Source of the DNA: an unicellular cyanobacterium SU3
GTDB lineage: Bacteria > Cyanobacteriota > Cyanobacteriia > Cyanobacteriales > Microcystaceae
Assembly: GCA_002172675.1 (NCBI GenBank)
Contig: NETF01000200.1
Location: 1 to 34,473 of the forward strand
DNA: 34,473 nucleotides
Direction of reading: 5' to 3'
Shown here in pieces: positions 22,386 to 30,294 of the stretch. The notes beneath the pieces are model-generated. The model saw only the letters and a program-made list of their open reading frames with translations. It ran no database searches and was not told the origin of the DNA. The translations under genes were made by a program, and so were the position numbers. Each line of letters opens with the position of its first letter. The stretch's first letter is position 1.

Positions 22386-23894
22386 ATGTTAAATACACCC
22401 GAAACAACAACTATTTTAGTGATTATTCTTGTGGCATTGGGCTTATTAGCTTGGGGTTACAATCGAGCAAAAGGCTATGGAAAATTAGGCACATTAGCCT
22501 GGTTACAATCGGTTAGTTTGATGGCTCCTTGGTTAATATTTTTTGGACTATTTGCTTTAGGAATTTACCTAAATATCGTCGGTATTCTTTTTTTATTAGT
22601 TACTTCGGTTGTCCTCTATATTTACTTAGGAAAACGGCTGAGGGCAGAGGGACAAGATGTTATGTTGCGAGAAAAAGCAGCTCAACGAATTCAAGAAGAA
22701 GAAACCAAAAAAGCTGAAAAAAATAATGATAATTTATCAACAGAGACAGATCCTAAAAATGTGGGGGATGTTATTCCTATTCCTGATGAAGATTTACAAC
22801 TAATTAAAGGTATTTTTGGCATTGATACTTTCTTCGCTACGGAAACAATTTCTTATCAAGAAGGAGCTATTTTTAGAGGTAACTTACGAGGAGAAACTGA
22901 TGAATCTTATCAGAAAATGTCGGAAAAACTCAAGGCTAATTTTGGAGAAAAATATCGTCTCTTTTTAGTAGAAGGAACCGAAGGAAAACCGGTGGTTATT
23001 ATTCTGCCGAGTACGGACGATCCTCAACCTACTACCCTATTACAAAAAAATCTGGCTTTAGTGCTTTTTGTGGCGACAGTGGTGACAAGTTTAGAAGCCG
23101 CCAGTATATTATTAGGGTTTGATTTATTTAATAACTGGAATCGTTATCAAGAAGCCATACCTATTAGTTTAGCTCTTTGGGGCGTATTGATTTCCCATGA
23201 AATCGGACACCGAATTGTGGCAAAACAATACAATATTCAGATGAGTGTACCGTTTTTCTTACCGACTTGGCAGATTGGCTCTTTTGGTGCAATTACTCGG
23301 TTTGAATCTTTAATTCCCACTCGCAATGCTTTGTTCGATGTGGCTTTAGCTGGCCCTGCTTGTGGGGGGATTCTTTCGTTTATGATGTTAATTGTTGGCT
23401 TAAGTTTATCCCATAAAGGTAGTTTTTTTCAAGTGCCTACTCAATTTTTTCAAGGATCAATTTTAGTAGGAAGCTTAGGGAAAGTTATTATCGGAGAACA
23501 GTTACAAAATTCCATTGTTGATGTTCATCCTTTGACCGTTGTCGGTTGGTTAGGATTAGTAATTACGGCCTTAAATTTAATGCCAGCAGGACAATTAGAT
23601 GGCGGTAGAATTATTCAAGCTATTTATGGTAGAAAAACCGCCAGAAGAACCACTATTATTACTTTAGTTATTTTAGGTATTGTTACTATTTTTAGTCCGG
23701 CTAATCCTATCCCTTTATACTGGGCTGTGATTATTTTATTCTTACAAAGAGATTTAGAAAGACCGAGCCTTAATGAGTTAACTGAACCAGATGATACTCG
23801 TGCCGGATGGGGTTTACTAGCCTTATTTTTAATGTTAGCAACCTTGATTCCTTTAAGCCCAGGTTTAGCAGGAAGATTAGGAATAGGAGGATAG
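22386..23894 (+). CDS. Membrane-embedded M50 (site-2) metalloprotease
   Basis: A 502-aa integral membrane protease. Two or three N-terminal helices precede a charged soluble segment (about residues 95-215). The zinc site is 'LISHEIGHRI' with His271, Glu272 and His275, and the third ligand is Asp405 in 'NLMPAGQLDGGR', the NxxPxxxxDG motif. 'FLPTWQIGSFGAITRFES' and the EIGH-type active site resemble the plant chloroplast EGY proteases, which have cyanobacterial homologues. Several further helices follow. It probably cleaves membrane-anchored regulators or proteins in the thylakoid or plasma membrane. The substrate is unknown. The stop codon is the first part of a heptad tract. Confidence 0.93.
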   Translation: MLNTPETTTILVIILVALGLLAWGYNRAKGYGKLGTLAWLQSVSLMAPWLIFFGLFALGIYLNIVGILFLLVTSVVLYIYLGKRLRAEGQDVMLREKAAQRIQEEETKKAEKNNDNLSTETDPKNVGDVIPIPDEDLQLIKGIFGIDTFFATETISYQEGAIFRGNLRGETDESYQKMSEKLKANFGEKYRLFLVEGTEGKPVVIILPSTDDPQPTTLLQKNLALVLFVATVVTSLEAASILLGFDLFNNWNRYQEAIPISLALWGVLISHEIGHRIVAKQYNIQMSVPFFLPTWQIGSFGAITRFESLIPTRNALFDVALAGPACGGILSFMMLIVGLSLSHKGSFFQVPTQFFQGSILVGSLGKVIIGEQLQNSIVDVHPLTVVGWLGLVITALNLMPAGQLDGGRIIQAIYGRKTARRTTIITLVILGIVTIFSPANPIPLYWAVIILFLQRDLERPSLNELTEPDDTRAGWGLLALFLMLATLIPLSPGLAGRLGIGG

Positions 23895-23946
23895 TTAGTA
23901 ATTAATAATTAATAATTAATGGTTAATAATTGATAATTAACTGTTT
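23891..23946. repeat. Eight-unit heptad tract at the M50 protease stop codon
   Basis: Eight consecutive 7-mers around ataatta run in exact register from the TAG (23892-23894) onward, ending with actgttt. AT-rich and without dyad strong enough for a standard terminator. Confidence 0.75.
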
Positions 23947-24000
23947 GTAGTCTAAACTAAGTAAAAGTCTTTATTCATCGGCAATTTTTACGAAATATCT

Positions 24001-25050
24001 ATGTTGAAGAAACCTTATTTAATTTTGATAACACTGTTATTAACAATGCCATTAACCGCTTGTGGAGGGGGTAGTGAAACCACAGATCCCACCACGACAA
24101 GTACCAGTCGTCTCGATACCGTAAAACAACGGGGAACCCTCATCTGTGGCGTAAATGGGGAAGTCCCAGGGTTCAGTTTTGTAGACGAAAATGGTCAATA
24201 TTCAGGGTTAGATGTAGATATTTGTCGGGCGATCGCTGCTGCTTTGTTTGATGATCCCGATAAGGTAGAATACCGCAAATTAAGCGCACAAGAACGCTTT
24301 CCGGCAGTACAATCAGGGGAAGTTGATGTTTTAAATCGTAACACCACCTGGACCATTAGTCGAGATACGACTAACGGCATGGAATTCGCCCCGACGGTGT
24401 TTTATGATGGTCAAGGGATTATGGTGACAACTGCTAGTGGTGTGGCCAATATAGAAGGATTAGCCGGTAAATCTATCTGTGTCTTAGCAGGGACGACTAC
24501 AGAGCAGAATTTAGCAGACCAGATGCGAAAACGGGGTATAGAAGACTATAATCCTGTTACCTTTGAAGATGTGGACGCACTTTATGCAGCTTATCAAGAG
24601 GGACGTTGTGAAGGAGTAACGGCCGATCGCTCTCAATTAGTAGCCCGTCGTTCTATTTTACCGAATCGCAATGATCATGCTATCTTAAATGTGGTCTTAT
24701 CAAAAGAACCTCTAGGACCAGCAGTAAAAAATAATGATTCTGCTTGGTTTGATGCAGTTAAATGGATTACTTTTTCTTTAATTCAAGCTGAAGAATTGGG
24801 CATTAATTCTGAAAATATAGACACTTTTGAAACTAGCGAAGATCCCAATGTGAGACGCTTTTTAGGATTAGATGATAAATTAGGGGAAGGAATGGGATTA
24901 CCCAATGATTTTGCTGCTCGTGTTGTTAAGCACGTGGGTAATTATGGAGAGGTTTATGAGCGAAATATTGGTGAACCTTTAGGATTAGATCGTGGCCCTA
25001 ATAACCTATGGACAGAAGGGGGTTTATTATATTCTCCACCGTTTAGATAG
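24001..25050 (+). CDS. natF: Polar amino acid ABC transporter substrate-binding protein
   Basis: A 349-aa periplasmic solute-binding protein of the AapJ/BztA/NatF type. The signal peptide ends in a lipobox, 'LTACGGG', with Cys21 to be lipidated, so the protein is tethered to the membrane. The binding domain begins 'LDTVKQRGTLICGVNGEVPG', followed by 'GLDVDICRAIAAALF', 'RNTTWTISRD' and 'GKSICVLAGTTTEQNLADQM'. AapJ-type proteins are about 340 aa and broad for polar or acidic amino acids. In Anabaena the NatFGH-BgtA system takes up acidic and neutral polar amino acids. The permease gene follows after a 342-bp spacer with repeats. The symbol is by family and the substrate is not proven. Confidence 0.88.
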   Translation: MLKKPYLILITLLLTMPLTACGGGSETTDPTTTSTSRLDTVKQRGTLICGVNGEVPGFSFVDENGQYSGLDVDICRAIAAALFDDPDKVEYRKLSAQERFPAVQSGEVDVLNRNTTWTISRDTTNGMEFAPTVFYDGQGIMVTTASGVANIEGLAGKSICVLAGTTTEQNLADQMRKRGIEDYNPVTFEDVDALYAAYQEGRCEGVTADRSQLVARRSILPNRNDHAILNVVLSKEPLGPAVKNNDSAWFDAVKWITFSLIQAEELGINSENIDTFETSEDPNVRRFLGLDDKLGEGMGLPNDFAARVVKHVGNYGEVYERNIGEPLGLDRGPNNLWTEGGLLYSPPFR

Positions 25051-25116
25051 AATAAATAAACAAAATGATTTAGGCTTTTCGGCTAATATTTGAAAACCCT
25101 AAGATGTATTAGCATA

Positions 25117-25213
25117 GGGTGGGTTAGACGGCTACAATTCACGGTTATTACATGAATATAAGAATCCGTTTTAACCCACCATTTTTGATAAAATTTTGGT
25201 GGGTTACGGCATG
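25117..25213. repeat. Dispersed hairpin element (GGTGGGTTA type)
   Basis: ggtgggttagacgg (about 25118-25131) has an inverted partner ccgttttaacccacc (25166-25180), and another copy of the end, ggtgggttacggcatg, follows at 25198-25213. The layout (two adjacent hairpins) parallels the element at 20664-20763 with a different arm sequence. It separates natF from natG. Confidence 0.55.
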
Positions 25214-25329
25214 AAAAAATGAAAAAAATTACTTAAATAACTTTAGTTTGCTAGAGCGCACCCCTTTTAATTGTTATTTTTATAATAGCCTTTCTAACTC
25301 TGATGAGGTACATTTTTAACTTTCTAGTA

Positions 25330-25350
25330 TTGCCTATTGCCTATTGCCTA
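25330..25350. repeat. Heptad tract before natG
   Basis: Three identical 7-mers (ttgccta) lie about 40 bases before the chosen natG start. Their translation would give a repeated peptide in the N-terminal extension, an argument that this part is not coding. Confidence 0.65.
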
Positions 25351-25392
25351 AAAATGATTACCTGTGTACCTAACGAGTATGGGAAATGCTAT

Positions 25393-26571
25393 ATGACGAA
25401 TCTAAATGAAGAAAAAATCCCTTTTTGGCGCGATTCAAGAATTATTAAGGTTATCGTACAAGTTTTAATTATCAGTGTTATTGTCTTACTTTTAATTATA
25501 TTTGGCAATAATCTGCTTAATAATTTTAGACAATTAGGATTAACCTTTGGTTTCGGTTTTATTTTTGATCCTGACTTAAATTCCCGTTTCAATTTAGGAG
25601 ATAGTCCGATTCCTTATCAGCCTACTGATCCCTATTATAGAGCCATTTTAGTGGGGTTATTAAACTCATTAAGAGTAATGATTACGGGGATTATTTTAGC
25701 GTTTATATCAGGGGTAATAGTTGGACTAGGAAGATTATCAGATAACTGGTTAGTACAGAAAATAGCAACAATTTACGTAGAAATTATACGCAATACTCCT
25801 TTACTATTACAGTTATTTTTCTGGTATTTTGCTGTTTTTTTGAAGTTTCCTAAAATTGATAATCCTTTAATTGTCTTTAATACTATTTTTCTTTCTAATC
25901 AAGGCGTTTATCTTCCTTTTCCTTTGAGTAATTTACAAACTTTATTAGCTGTTTTAGCTTTATTTTTAGGGGGAATGACAGCTTTTTTACTTTGGCGTAA
26001 ACAAACGCAAGTTATTATTCAACAAGGAACAACAGGAAAGGCTTATGATATTGGTTTAATTACAATTTTTATTTTATCAATTGTAATTATTTTCTTCGGT
26101 TTAGATTGGCAATTTCCTAACTATGACGCTCAAGTACAACGGATTCAAAATGGCTTGAATCTTTCCCCTGAATTTGCTACTTTATTAACAGGATTAACTA
26201 TTTATACAGCAGCTTTCATTGCTGAAGTGGTTAGATCCGGTATTCAATCGGTTTCTAAAGGACAATGGGAAGCAGCTAAAGCATTAGGATTAAATTCAAG
26301 TTTAGCCATGCGTTTAGTCATTTTTCCCCAAGCATTACGGGTAATGATTCCTCCATTAACTAGCGAATTTTTAAATTTAGCTAAGAATTCTAGTTTAGCG
26401 GTTGCTATTGGATATAATGATATTTATGCCGTCTCTAATACCATTTCTAATCAAACGGGGAAATCCATTGAGATGTTATTAATTGTGATGGTAACTTATT
26501 TAATTTTTAATCTCATTATTTCCTCAGGAATGAATCGATTAAACTATTTAGTACAAATTAAAGAAAAATAA
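25393..26571 (+). CDS. natG: Polar amino acid ABC transporter permease
   Basis: A 392-aa inner-membrane permease of the AapQ/BztB/NatG type. These are longer than usual amino-acid permeases because of a periplasmic insertion between the first helices and the core. Visible are 'AILVGLLNSLRVMITGIILA', 'VEIIRNTPLLLQLFFWYFAV' and the EAA loop 'QWEAAKALGLNSSLAMRLVI' followed by 'FPQALRVMIPP', which docks the ATPase. The frame is open back to 25303, but that extension contains a heptad repeat, so the ATG at 25393 ('MTNLNEEKIPFWRD') is preferred. The second permease (NatH/BztC) and the ATPase are not in the window. Two further membrane-protein genes follow closely. Confidence 0.9.
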   Translation: MTNLNEEKIPFWRDSRIIKVIVQVLIISVIVLLLIIFGNNLLNNFRQLGLTFGFGFIFDPDLNSRFNLGDSPIPYQPTDPYYRAILVGLLNSLRVMITGIILAFISGVIVGLGRLSDNWLVQKIATIYVEIIRNTPLLLQLFFWYFAVFLKFPKIDNPLIVFNTIFLSNQGVYLPFPLSNLQTLLAVLALFLGGMTAFLLWRKQTQVIIQQGTTGKAYDIGLITIFILSIVIIFFGLDWQFPNYDAQVQRIQNGLNLSPEFATLLTGLTIYTAAFIAEVVRSGIQSVSKGQWEAAKALGLNSSLAMRLVIFPQALRVMIPPLTSEFLNLAKNSSLAVAIGYNDIYAVSNTISNQTGKSIEMLLIVMVTYLIFNLIISSGMNRLNYLVQIKEK

Positions 26572-26591
26572 TAGGACTAACAGCTATCACA

Positions 26592-26786
26592 ATGAATGAA
26601 AAAATTAGTTTTTTGATTAAAATTATCGTAAGTTCTTTTCTACTTTCTCTAGTTATTAAATATTTAGCTCCTTACGTATCTATTTCTTCTAGTAACATTA
26701 ATGCCTTAATTATAGTCATGATTCTACCTTTAATTATAACTATATTTTTAAGTAAAAAATTATGGGATAACGTCTCTGATTCTTAA
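26592..26786 (+). CDS. Small two-helix membrane protein (64 aa)
   Basis: A 64-aa hydrophobic protein with two predicted membrane helices ('FLIKIIVSSFLLSLVIKYLA' and 'NALIIVMILPLIITIFL') joined by a short Ser/Asn loop. The ends are charged ('MNEK' and 'SKKLWDNVSDS'). I do not recognise a family. It starts 20 bases after natG and ends 30 bases before the AI-2E-type transporter gene, all on the same strand, so it is probably part of their transcript. It could be an accessory subunit of the following transporter, which is a guess from position. Confidence 0.7.
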   Translation: MNEKISFLIKIIVSSFLLSLVIKYLAPYVSISSSNINALIIVMILPLIITIFLSKKLWDNVSDS

Positions 26787-26816
26787 AGCTAAGACTTAAA
26801 TCCAAAGGGGGATAAA

Positions 26817-27941
26817 ATGGGGATGAAGTTTTCTCAATGGGTTGGTTTTCTTGTTATAGCAGTTTGTGTTTACATTCTCTGGAATATTAAACAGTTATTA
26901 CTTTTATTATTTACTGCTATTATTATTGCTAACTTTCTCAATCATGGGGTTCAATTTTTTCAAAAGTTTAGAATCAAACGAGGCTATGCAGTTTTATTAT
27001 CTATTCTCTTATTAGTAACAGTAATATCTGGATTCTTTTGGCTGATTGTTCCCCCATTTGCTCAACAACTCCCGCAATTATTTAAGCTAGTTCCCCAAGG
27101 AATTGATCAGTTGATCATCACCATTAGAGACTTTATTTCTCGTCTTGATCCAGAGTTAATTAATGCGTTACCCAGTAGCCAAAAGTTCATAGAACAATTG
27201 CAGCCGATCTTAGAAAGAATAGCTGGTCAAGGATTATCGGTATTTTATACAACATTAGGCATTCCCTTAACCTTATTACTATTATTAGCGTTGACCTTAA
27301 TGTTATTAGCAAATCCTGGTGCTTACCGTCGAGGATTTATTCGTTTATTTCCCTCATTTTATCGAAAAAAAATAGATCATGTCTTAACAGAATGCGATCG
27401 CTCATTACAAGGAGGATTAACCATTATTTTATTTCAAATGGTGATGATTTCCATGCTCAGTTTTATTGGTCTATCTTTGTTAAAAATGCCGTTAACTTTA
27501 GCCCAAGCCATGTTAACAGGAATTTTAACCTTTATTCCCAATATTGGACCACTTTTGAGCTTCATTCCCCCGATTGCGATCGCCTTATTAGAAAGTCAAT
27601 GGAAATCGTTTGCTGTCTTCATTCTCTATGTAATTTTTTATATTATCATTAGAATCACAGAACATAAATTATTAGCCCCATTAATCATAGAAAATAGAAA
27701 ATCATTATTACCTGCATTCACGTTACTATCTCAAGTTTTTTTTGCTAGTTTATTTGGTGTCTTAGGGTTCTTTTTAGCCTTACCCCTAGCCCTAGTTAGT
27801 CAAGTATGGTTACATGAAGTATTAGTCAAAGATATTTTAGATCGATGGCAACATCAATCCTCTAAAACCCAACCTACACAAGACACTGAACCTTCAAACG
27901 AGGCAGGAGTTGAAAGGCAGCAGGCAGAAGGAAATACGTAG
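26817..27941 (+). CDS. AI-2E family transporter (PerM-like)
   Basis: A 374-aa polytopic membrane protein of the AI-2E/PerM/UPF0118 family. About seven to eight helices are seen, with a soluble segment after the third ('FAQQLPQLFKLVPQGIDQLI..'), and the family-typical block 'LTGILTFIPNIGPLLSFIPP' around residues 235-255, then a late 'FGVLGFFLALPLALVSQVWL'. Members include the Escherichia coli AI-2 exporter TqsA and Na+/H+ antiporters, so substrate is uncertain and quorum sensing should not be assumed. The start has an excellent AAGGGGG ribosome-binding site (about 26801-26807). The C-terminal 40 residues are polar and Thr/Glu/Gln-rich. Confidence 0.9.
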   Translation: MGMKFSQWVGFLVIAVCVYILWNIKQLLLLLFTAIIIANFLNHGVQFFQKFRIKRGYAVLLSILLLVTVISGFFWLIVPPFAQQLPQLFKLVPQGIDQLIITIRDFISRLDPELINALPSSQKFIEQLQPILERIAGQGLSVFYTTLGIPLTLLLLLALTLMLLANPGAYRRGFIRLFPSFYRKKIDHVLTECDRSLQGGLTIILFQMVMISMLSFIGLSLLKMPLTLAQAMLTGILTFIPNIGPLLSFIPPIAIALLESQWKSFAVFILYVIFYIIIRITEHKLLAPLIIENRKSLLPAFTLLSQVFFASLFGVLGFFLALPLALVSQVWLHEVLVKDILDRWQHQSSKTQPTQDTEPSNEAGVERQQAEGNT

Positions 27942-28005
27942 TTAAAAAGCAAATCTTACTTTATAGTCTTAATTCTAATATTCATTGTTCTTCAGGTACT
28001 TATCA

Positions 28006-29220
28006 ATGCGAACTCTTTCAGAAATTAACGAAAAAATTCTAGATAAAAAAGCGGTAGTTTGGACTGTAGAAGAACTGAAAAAACGAGTTCAAGACATAGG
28101 GATCGATCAAGCGTTTAAAACCGTTGATGTTATCTGTACCGGAACCTTTGAACCGATGGAGTCATCCGGGGCTATTTTTAATTTAGGTCATACCGATCCC
28201 CCCATCAAAATACGTCAATGCTGGTTAGATGGGGTTCCTGCTTACGCCGGGTTTGGGGCAGTGGATCTCTACCTGGGGGCCACTGCTATGGTAGATTATA
28301 AGGCGATCAGTGAGATAAATGAAAATGATAATCGTCCAGGAAATGTCAACCTTGAACGGGGTGGCGGCCATGTGATAGAAGACTTGATCGCAGGAAAACC
28401 AGTCAGTCTCAAAGCCATTGGTCAAGTTACCGACTGTTATCCTCGGGCCTCCTTTGAAACCAACATCACCCGCAAAACCATCAATCAATTTTATTTATAT
28501 AACCCCCGAAACCTCTATCAAAACTTTATTGTTGGGGTGAATAGTAGCGATCGCTTTTTGTATACCTATCTCGGTCCACTACAACCGACGTTAGGGAATG
28601 CTGTCTATTCTAACCCAGGGGCGATCGCACCTTTATTTAATGATCCTGACTTAGAATTAATTGGTATCGGCAGTCGTATTTTCCTCGGCGGTGGTGTCGG
28701 TTACGTTGCTTGGGAAGGAACCCAACATTTTCCCCTCCAGAAACGCTTATCGAACCGAACTCCCATTGGACCGGCGGCCACCTTAGCATTGATGGGGGAT
28801 GCAAAAACCATGTCCCCTCAATGGGTACGAGGCTGTTATTTTAATCATTACGGGCCTTCTTTAATGTTGGGGGTGGGTATTCCGTTTCCGGTATTGGATC
28901 GCAAGGTGATCGAACATTGTGCCATTGGGGATAAGGATGTTGTCGCGCCGGTGGTTGATTTTTCGATTCCCCGTCGGGTTCGTCCGACGTTCGGTTTAGT
29001 CAGTTATGCTCAATTAAAAACAGGCCGCATGACCATAGAAGGAAAAAGCGTCCGGGTTGCACCTTTAGCAAGTATTGCCTTGTCTCGGAAAGTTGCAGAA
29101 GAGTTAAAAAGTTGGATAGAAAAAGGAGAATTTACCTTAACTGATCCGGTTGCACCTTTACCCAAAGATCGGGCGTTTATGGCCCAAGATTTATGGGGAT
29201 CTCAGATGACTTTAGAATAA
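28006..29220 (+). CDS. DUF39/HcyBio homocysteine biosynthesis-type protein (COG1900)
   Basis: A 404-aa protein of the DUF39 family (HcyBio). In methanogens the family inserts sulfur into aspartate semialdehyde on the way to homocysteine. Features seen are 'VDVICTGTFEPMESSGAIFN' with a conserved Cys, 'GHTDPPIKIRQCWLDGVPAY', 'GGGHVIEDLIAGK', 'IGIGSRIFLGGGVGYVAWEG' and 'GCYFNHYGPSLMLGVGIPFP'. The frame is open back to 27985, but 'MRTLSEINEKIL' at 28006 matches the usual family start. Some methanogen partners carry an NIL-ferredoxin domain, and none lies here. No other sulfur gene is adjacent, so the cyanobacterial role is not fixed. It is 64 bases downstream of the transporter gene. Confidence 0.85.
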   Translation: MRTLSEINEKILDKKAVVWTVEELKKRVQDIGIDQAFKTVDVICTGTFEPMESSGAIFNLGHTDPPIKIRQCWLDGVPAYAGFGAVDLYLGATAMVDYKAISEINENDNRPGNVNLERGGGHVIEDLIAGKPVSLKAIGQVTDCYPRASFETNITRKTINQFYLYNPRNLYQNFIVGVNSSDRFLYTYLGPLQPTLGNAVYSNPGAIAPLFNDPDLELIGIGSRIFLGGGVGYVAWEGTQHFPLQKRLSNRTPIGPAATLALMGDAKTMSPQWVRGCYFNHYGPSLMLGVGIPFPVLDRKVIEHCAIGDKDVVAPVVDFSIPRRVRPTFGLVSYAQLKTGRMTIEGKSVRVAPLASIALSRKVAEELKSWIEKGEFTLTDPVAPLPKDRAFMAQDLWGSQMTLE

Positions 29221-29248
29221 CAGTTATCAGTTATCAGTGTTCAGTCTA
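29221..29248. repeat. Heptad tract at the DUF39 gene stop codon
   Basis: Four 7-mers of the cagttat type begin on the base right after the TAA stop (29218-29220) and stay in register. Confidence 0.7.
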
Positions 29249-29591
29249 TTTTAGTACCTTGAATACAAGAACCGTTTGAACTATTGGGTGCTTCGACTGT
29301 ATCATTTTCAGTTAAACAATGTTTCAAATGTATAAAAGTTTAATAGTTACTACCATCTATAAATAGTTAATCTAGTTAAGGGACTCGAGATATTGAATCC
29401 CTAGTTAAAAAATCATATTTAACTATTAACGTTTAATTCTTTTCTTATTCTAATTAACAGATGATAATTTGACTACTCTCGAAATCATAGATATGTGTGA
29501 TTAATCTCATCAATTGATAATGATCTTATTTTAACGGGGTGACAAGAATTTGAATCAACTGATAAACTAAAAAGCTCAGTTATAAATAAAC
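29249..29591. other. Gene-free AT-rich spacer
   Basis: No coding frame of interest on either strand. An imperfect hairpin, agggactc (29379-29386) / gaatccct (29395-29402), is the only structure found. It might terminate the DUF39 transcript. Confidence 0.35.
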
Positions 29592-29663
29592 GTAAGGTAG
29601 GCAATGCTAAGAAAAAGCTTATCAACCTTAACCAGAAACCATTTGAGACATTCCCCACCCTAC
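29592..29663. repeat. 72-bp MITE-like element, copy B
   Basis: Same length and arrangement as the copy at 13350-13421, with near-inverted ends (aaggtaggcaatg / cattccccaccct) and a shared interior. The host sequence differs completely on both sides. Confidence 0.7.
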
Positions 29664-29689
29664 AAGTTTTATTCTGATTATCCTAAAGT

Positions 29690-29891
29690 TCATACATCTA
29701 TCAGTAAAATTCGACAATTTTGATGTAAATCATCTCTATAGCTTTGGCAGTGAGGATAGGTAGTTCGTTCATTTAAAAACTCTAAGTTTAGACAAATAAA
29801 TTCTTCTTGTTGTTGACAACTTAAAACTGTTATATAGGGTAGTTTAAGTAAGTTAGTGAGATTAAAGTCTATTAAGAATATTGGATAAAAT
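29690..29891 (-). pseudogene. ISL3-like transposase N-terminal fossil
   Basis: A minus-strand frame between stops reads 'NLLKLPYITVLSCQQQEEFI', 'CLNLEFLNERTTYPHCQSYR' and 'DDLHQNCRILLIDV'. This resembles the N-terminal zinc-binding part of ISL3-type transposases ('..CPHC....LHQ....VRDL'). The first Cys of the CxxC pair is Tyr here, and the frame ends where the catalytic part should follow. No start codon is kept. It is a dead remnant. The family is inferred from the motif pattern. Confidence 0.45.
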
Positions 29892-29909
29892 GTTTACCAA
29901 AAATATTAA

Positions 29910-30257
29910 TTAAATAACTCTCATCTCAATGACTTTAAGTTTGCTGTCACAAAGACCTATAACAGCAATTTTATAATTGCCTAAATCATTAGCAGACCAA
30001 AAAAAAGTAAAGCGATTATTTTTGTCTGGTTGATTAGGAGCATAACCAAAGCGATGTTCAGATAAAAACAACCTTAATTCTTCATAACTCGATCCGATAG
30101 GAATGTTTTGGTTCAAACAATCACGAAATTCCTCTTTATTACCTCTATTACAAATCATGTTTTGGTTGGATAAGTTGGTTCTGCTTGATAGAAGAAAATT
30201 AAATCCATAGGCTATAAAACCGAATAATAAAAGTGTAAACACAATTATTTTATTCAT
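29910..30257 (-). CDS. Small membrane-anchored or secreted protein (115 aa), unknown
   Basis: A 115-aa protein with an N-terminal hydrophobic helix ('IIVFTLLLFGFIAYGFNFLL', residues 4-23) that can act as a signal anchor. The rest is polar, with three Cys ('MICNRG', 'FRDCLNQ', 'GLCDSK') that could form disulfides outside the cytoplasm. Blocks such as 'IPIGSSYEELRLFLSEHRF' and 'RFTFFWSANDLGNYKIAVIG' suggest a compact fold like small lipoprotein or BamE-like domains, but I do not recognise it with confidence. It starts 37 bases after the end of the helicase gene on the same strand, so they may be co-transcribed. Confidence 0.6.
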   Translation of the reverse strand: MNKIIVFTLLLFGFIAYGFNFLLSSRTNLSNQNMICNRGNKEEFRDCLNQNIPIGSSYEELRLFLSEHRFGYAPNQPDKNNRFTFFWSANDLGNYKIAVIGLCDSKLKVIEMRVI

Positions 30258-30294
30258 TGTTTATAAGAGTTTTAATTCTACAAAAGAAAAAATA

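Noticed and set aside
25303-25392. N-terminal extension of natG
   Set aside because: It translates a heptad repeat (three ttgccta units). The product from 25393 matches the expected permease start better.
26817-27941. Quorum-sensing exporter reading of the AI-2E-type gene
   Set aside because: The family name covers transporters with various substrates, and no luxS or AI-2 genes are in the window.
27985-28005. Upstream start of the DUF39 gene
   Set aside because: The extra seven residues are not typical of the family. The start 'MRTLSEINEKIL' at 28006 is preferred.
29249-29591. Possible tRNA or small RNA in the spacer
   Set aside because: No cloverleaf, anticodon arm or TPsiC-type GTTCRA motif was found there or in other spacers. 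A hairpin near 29379 is too weak to call.
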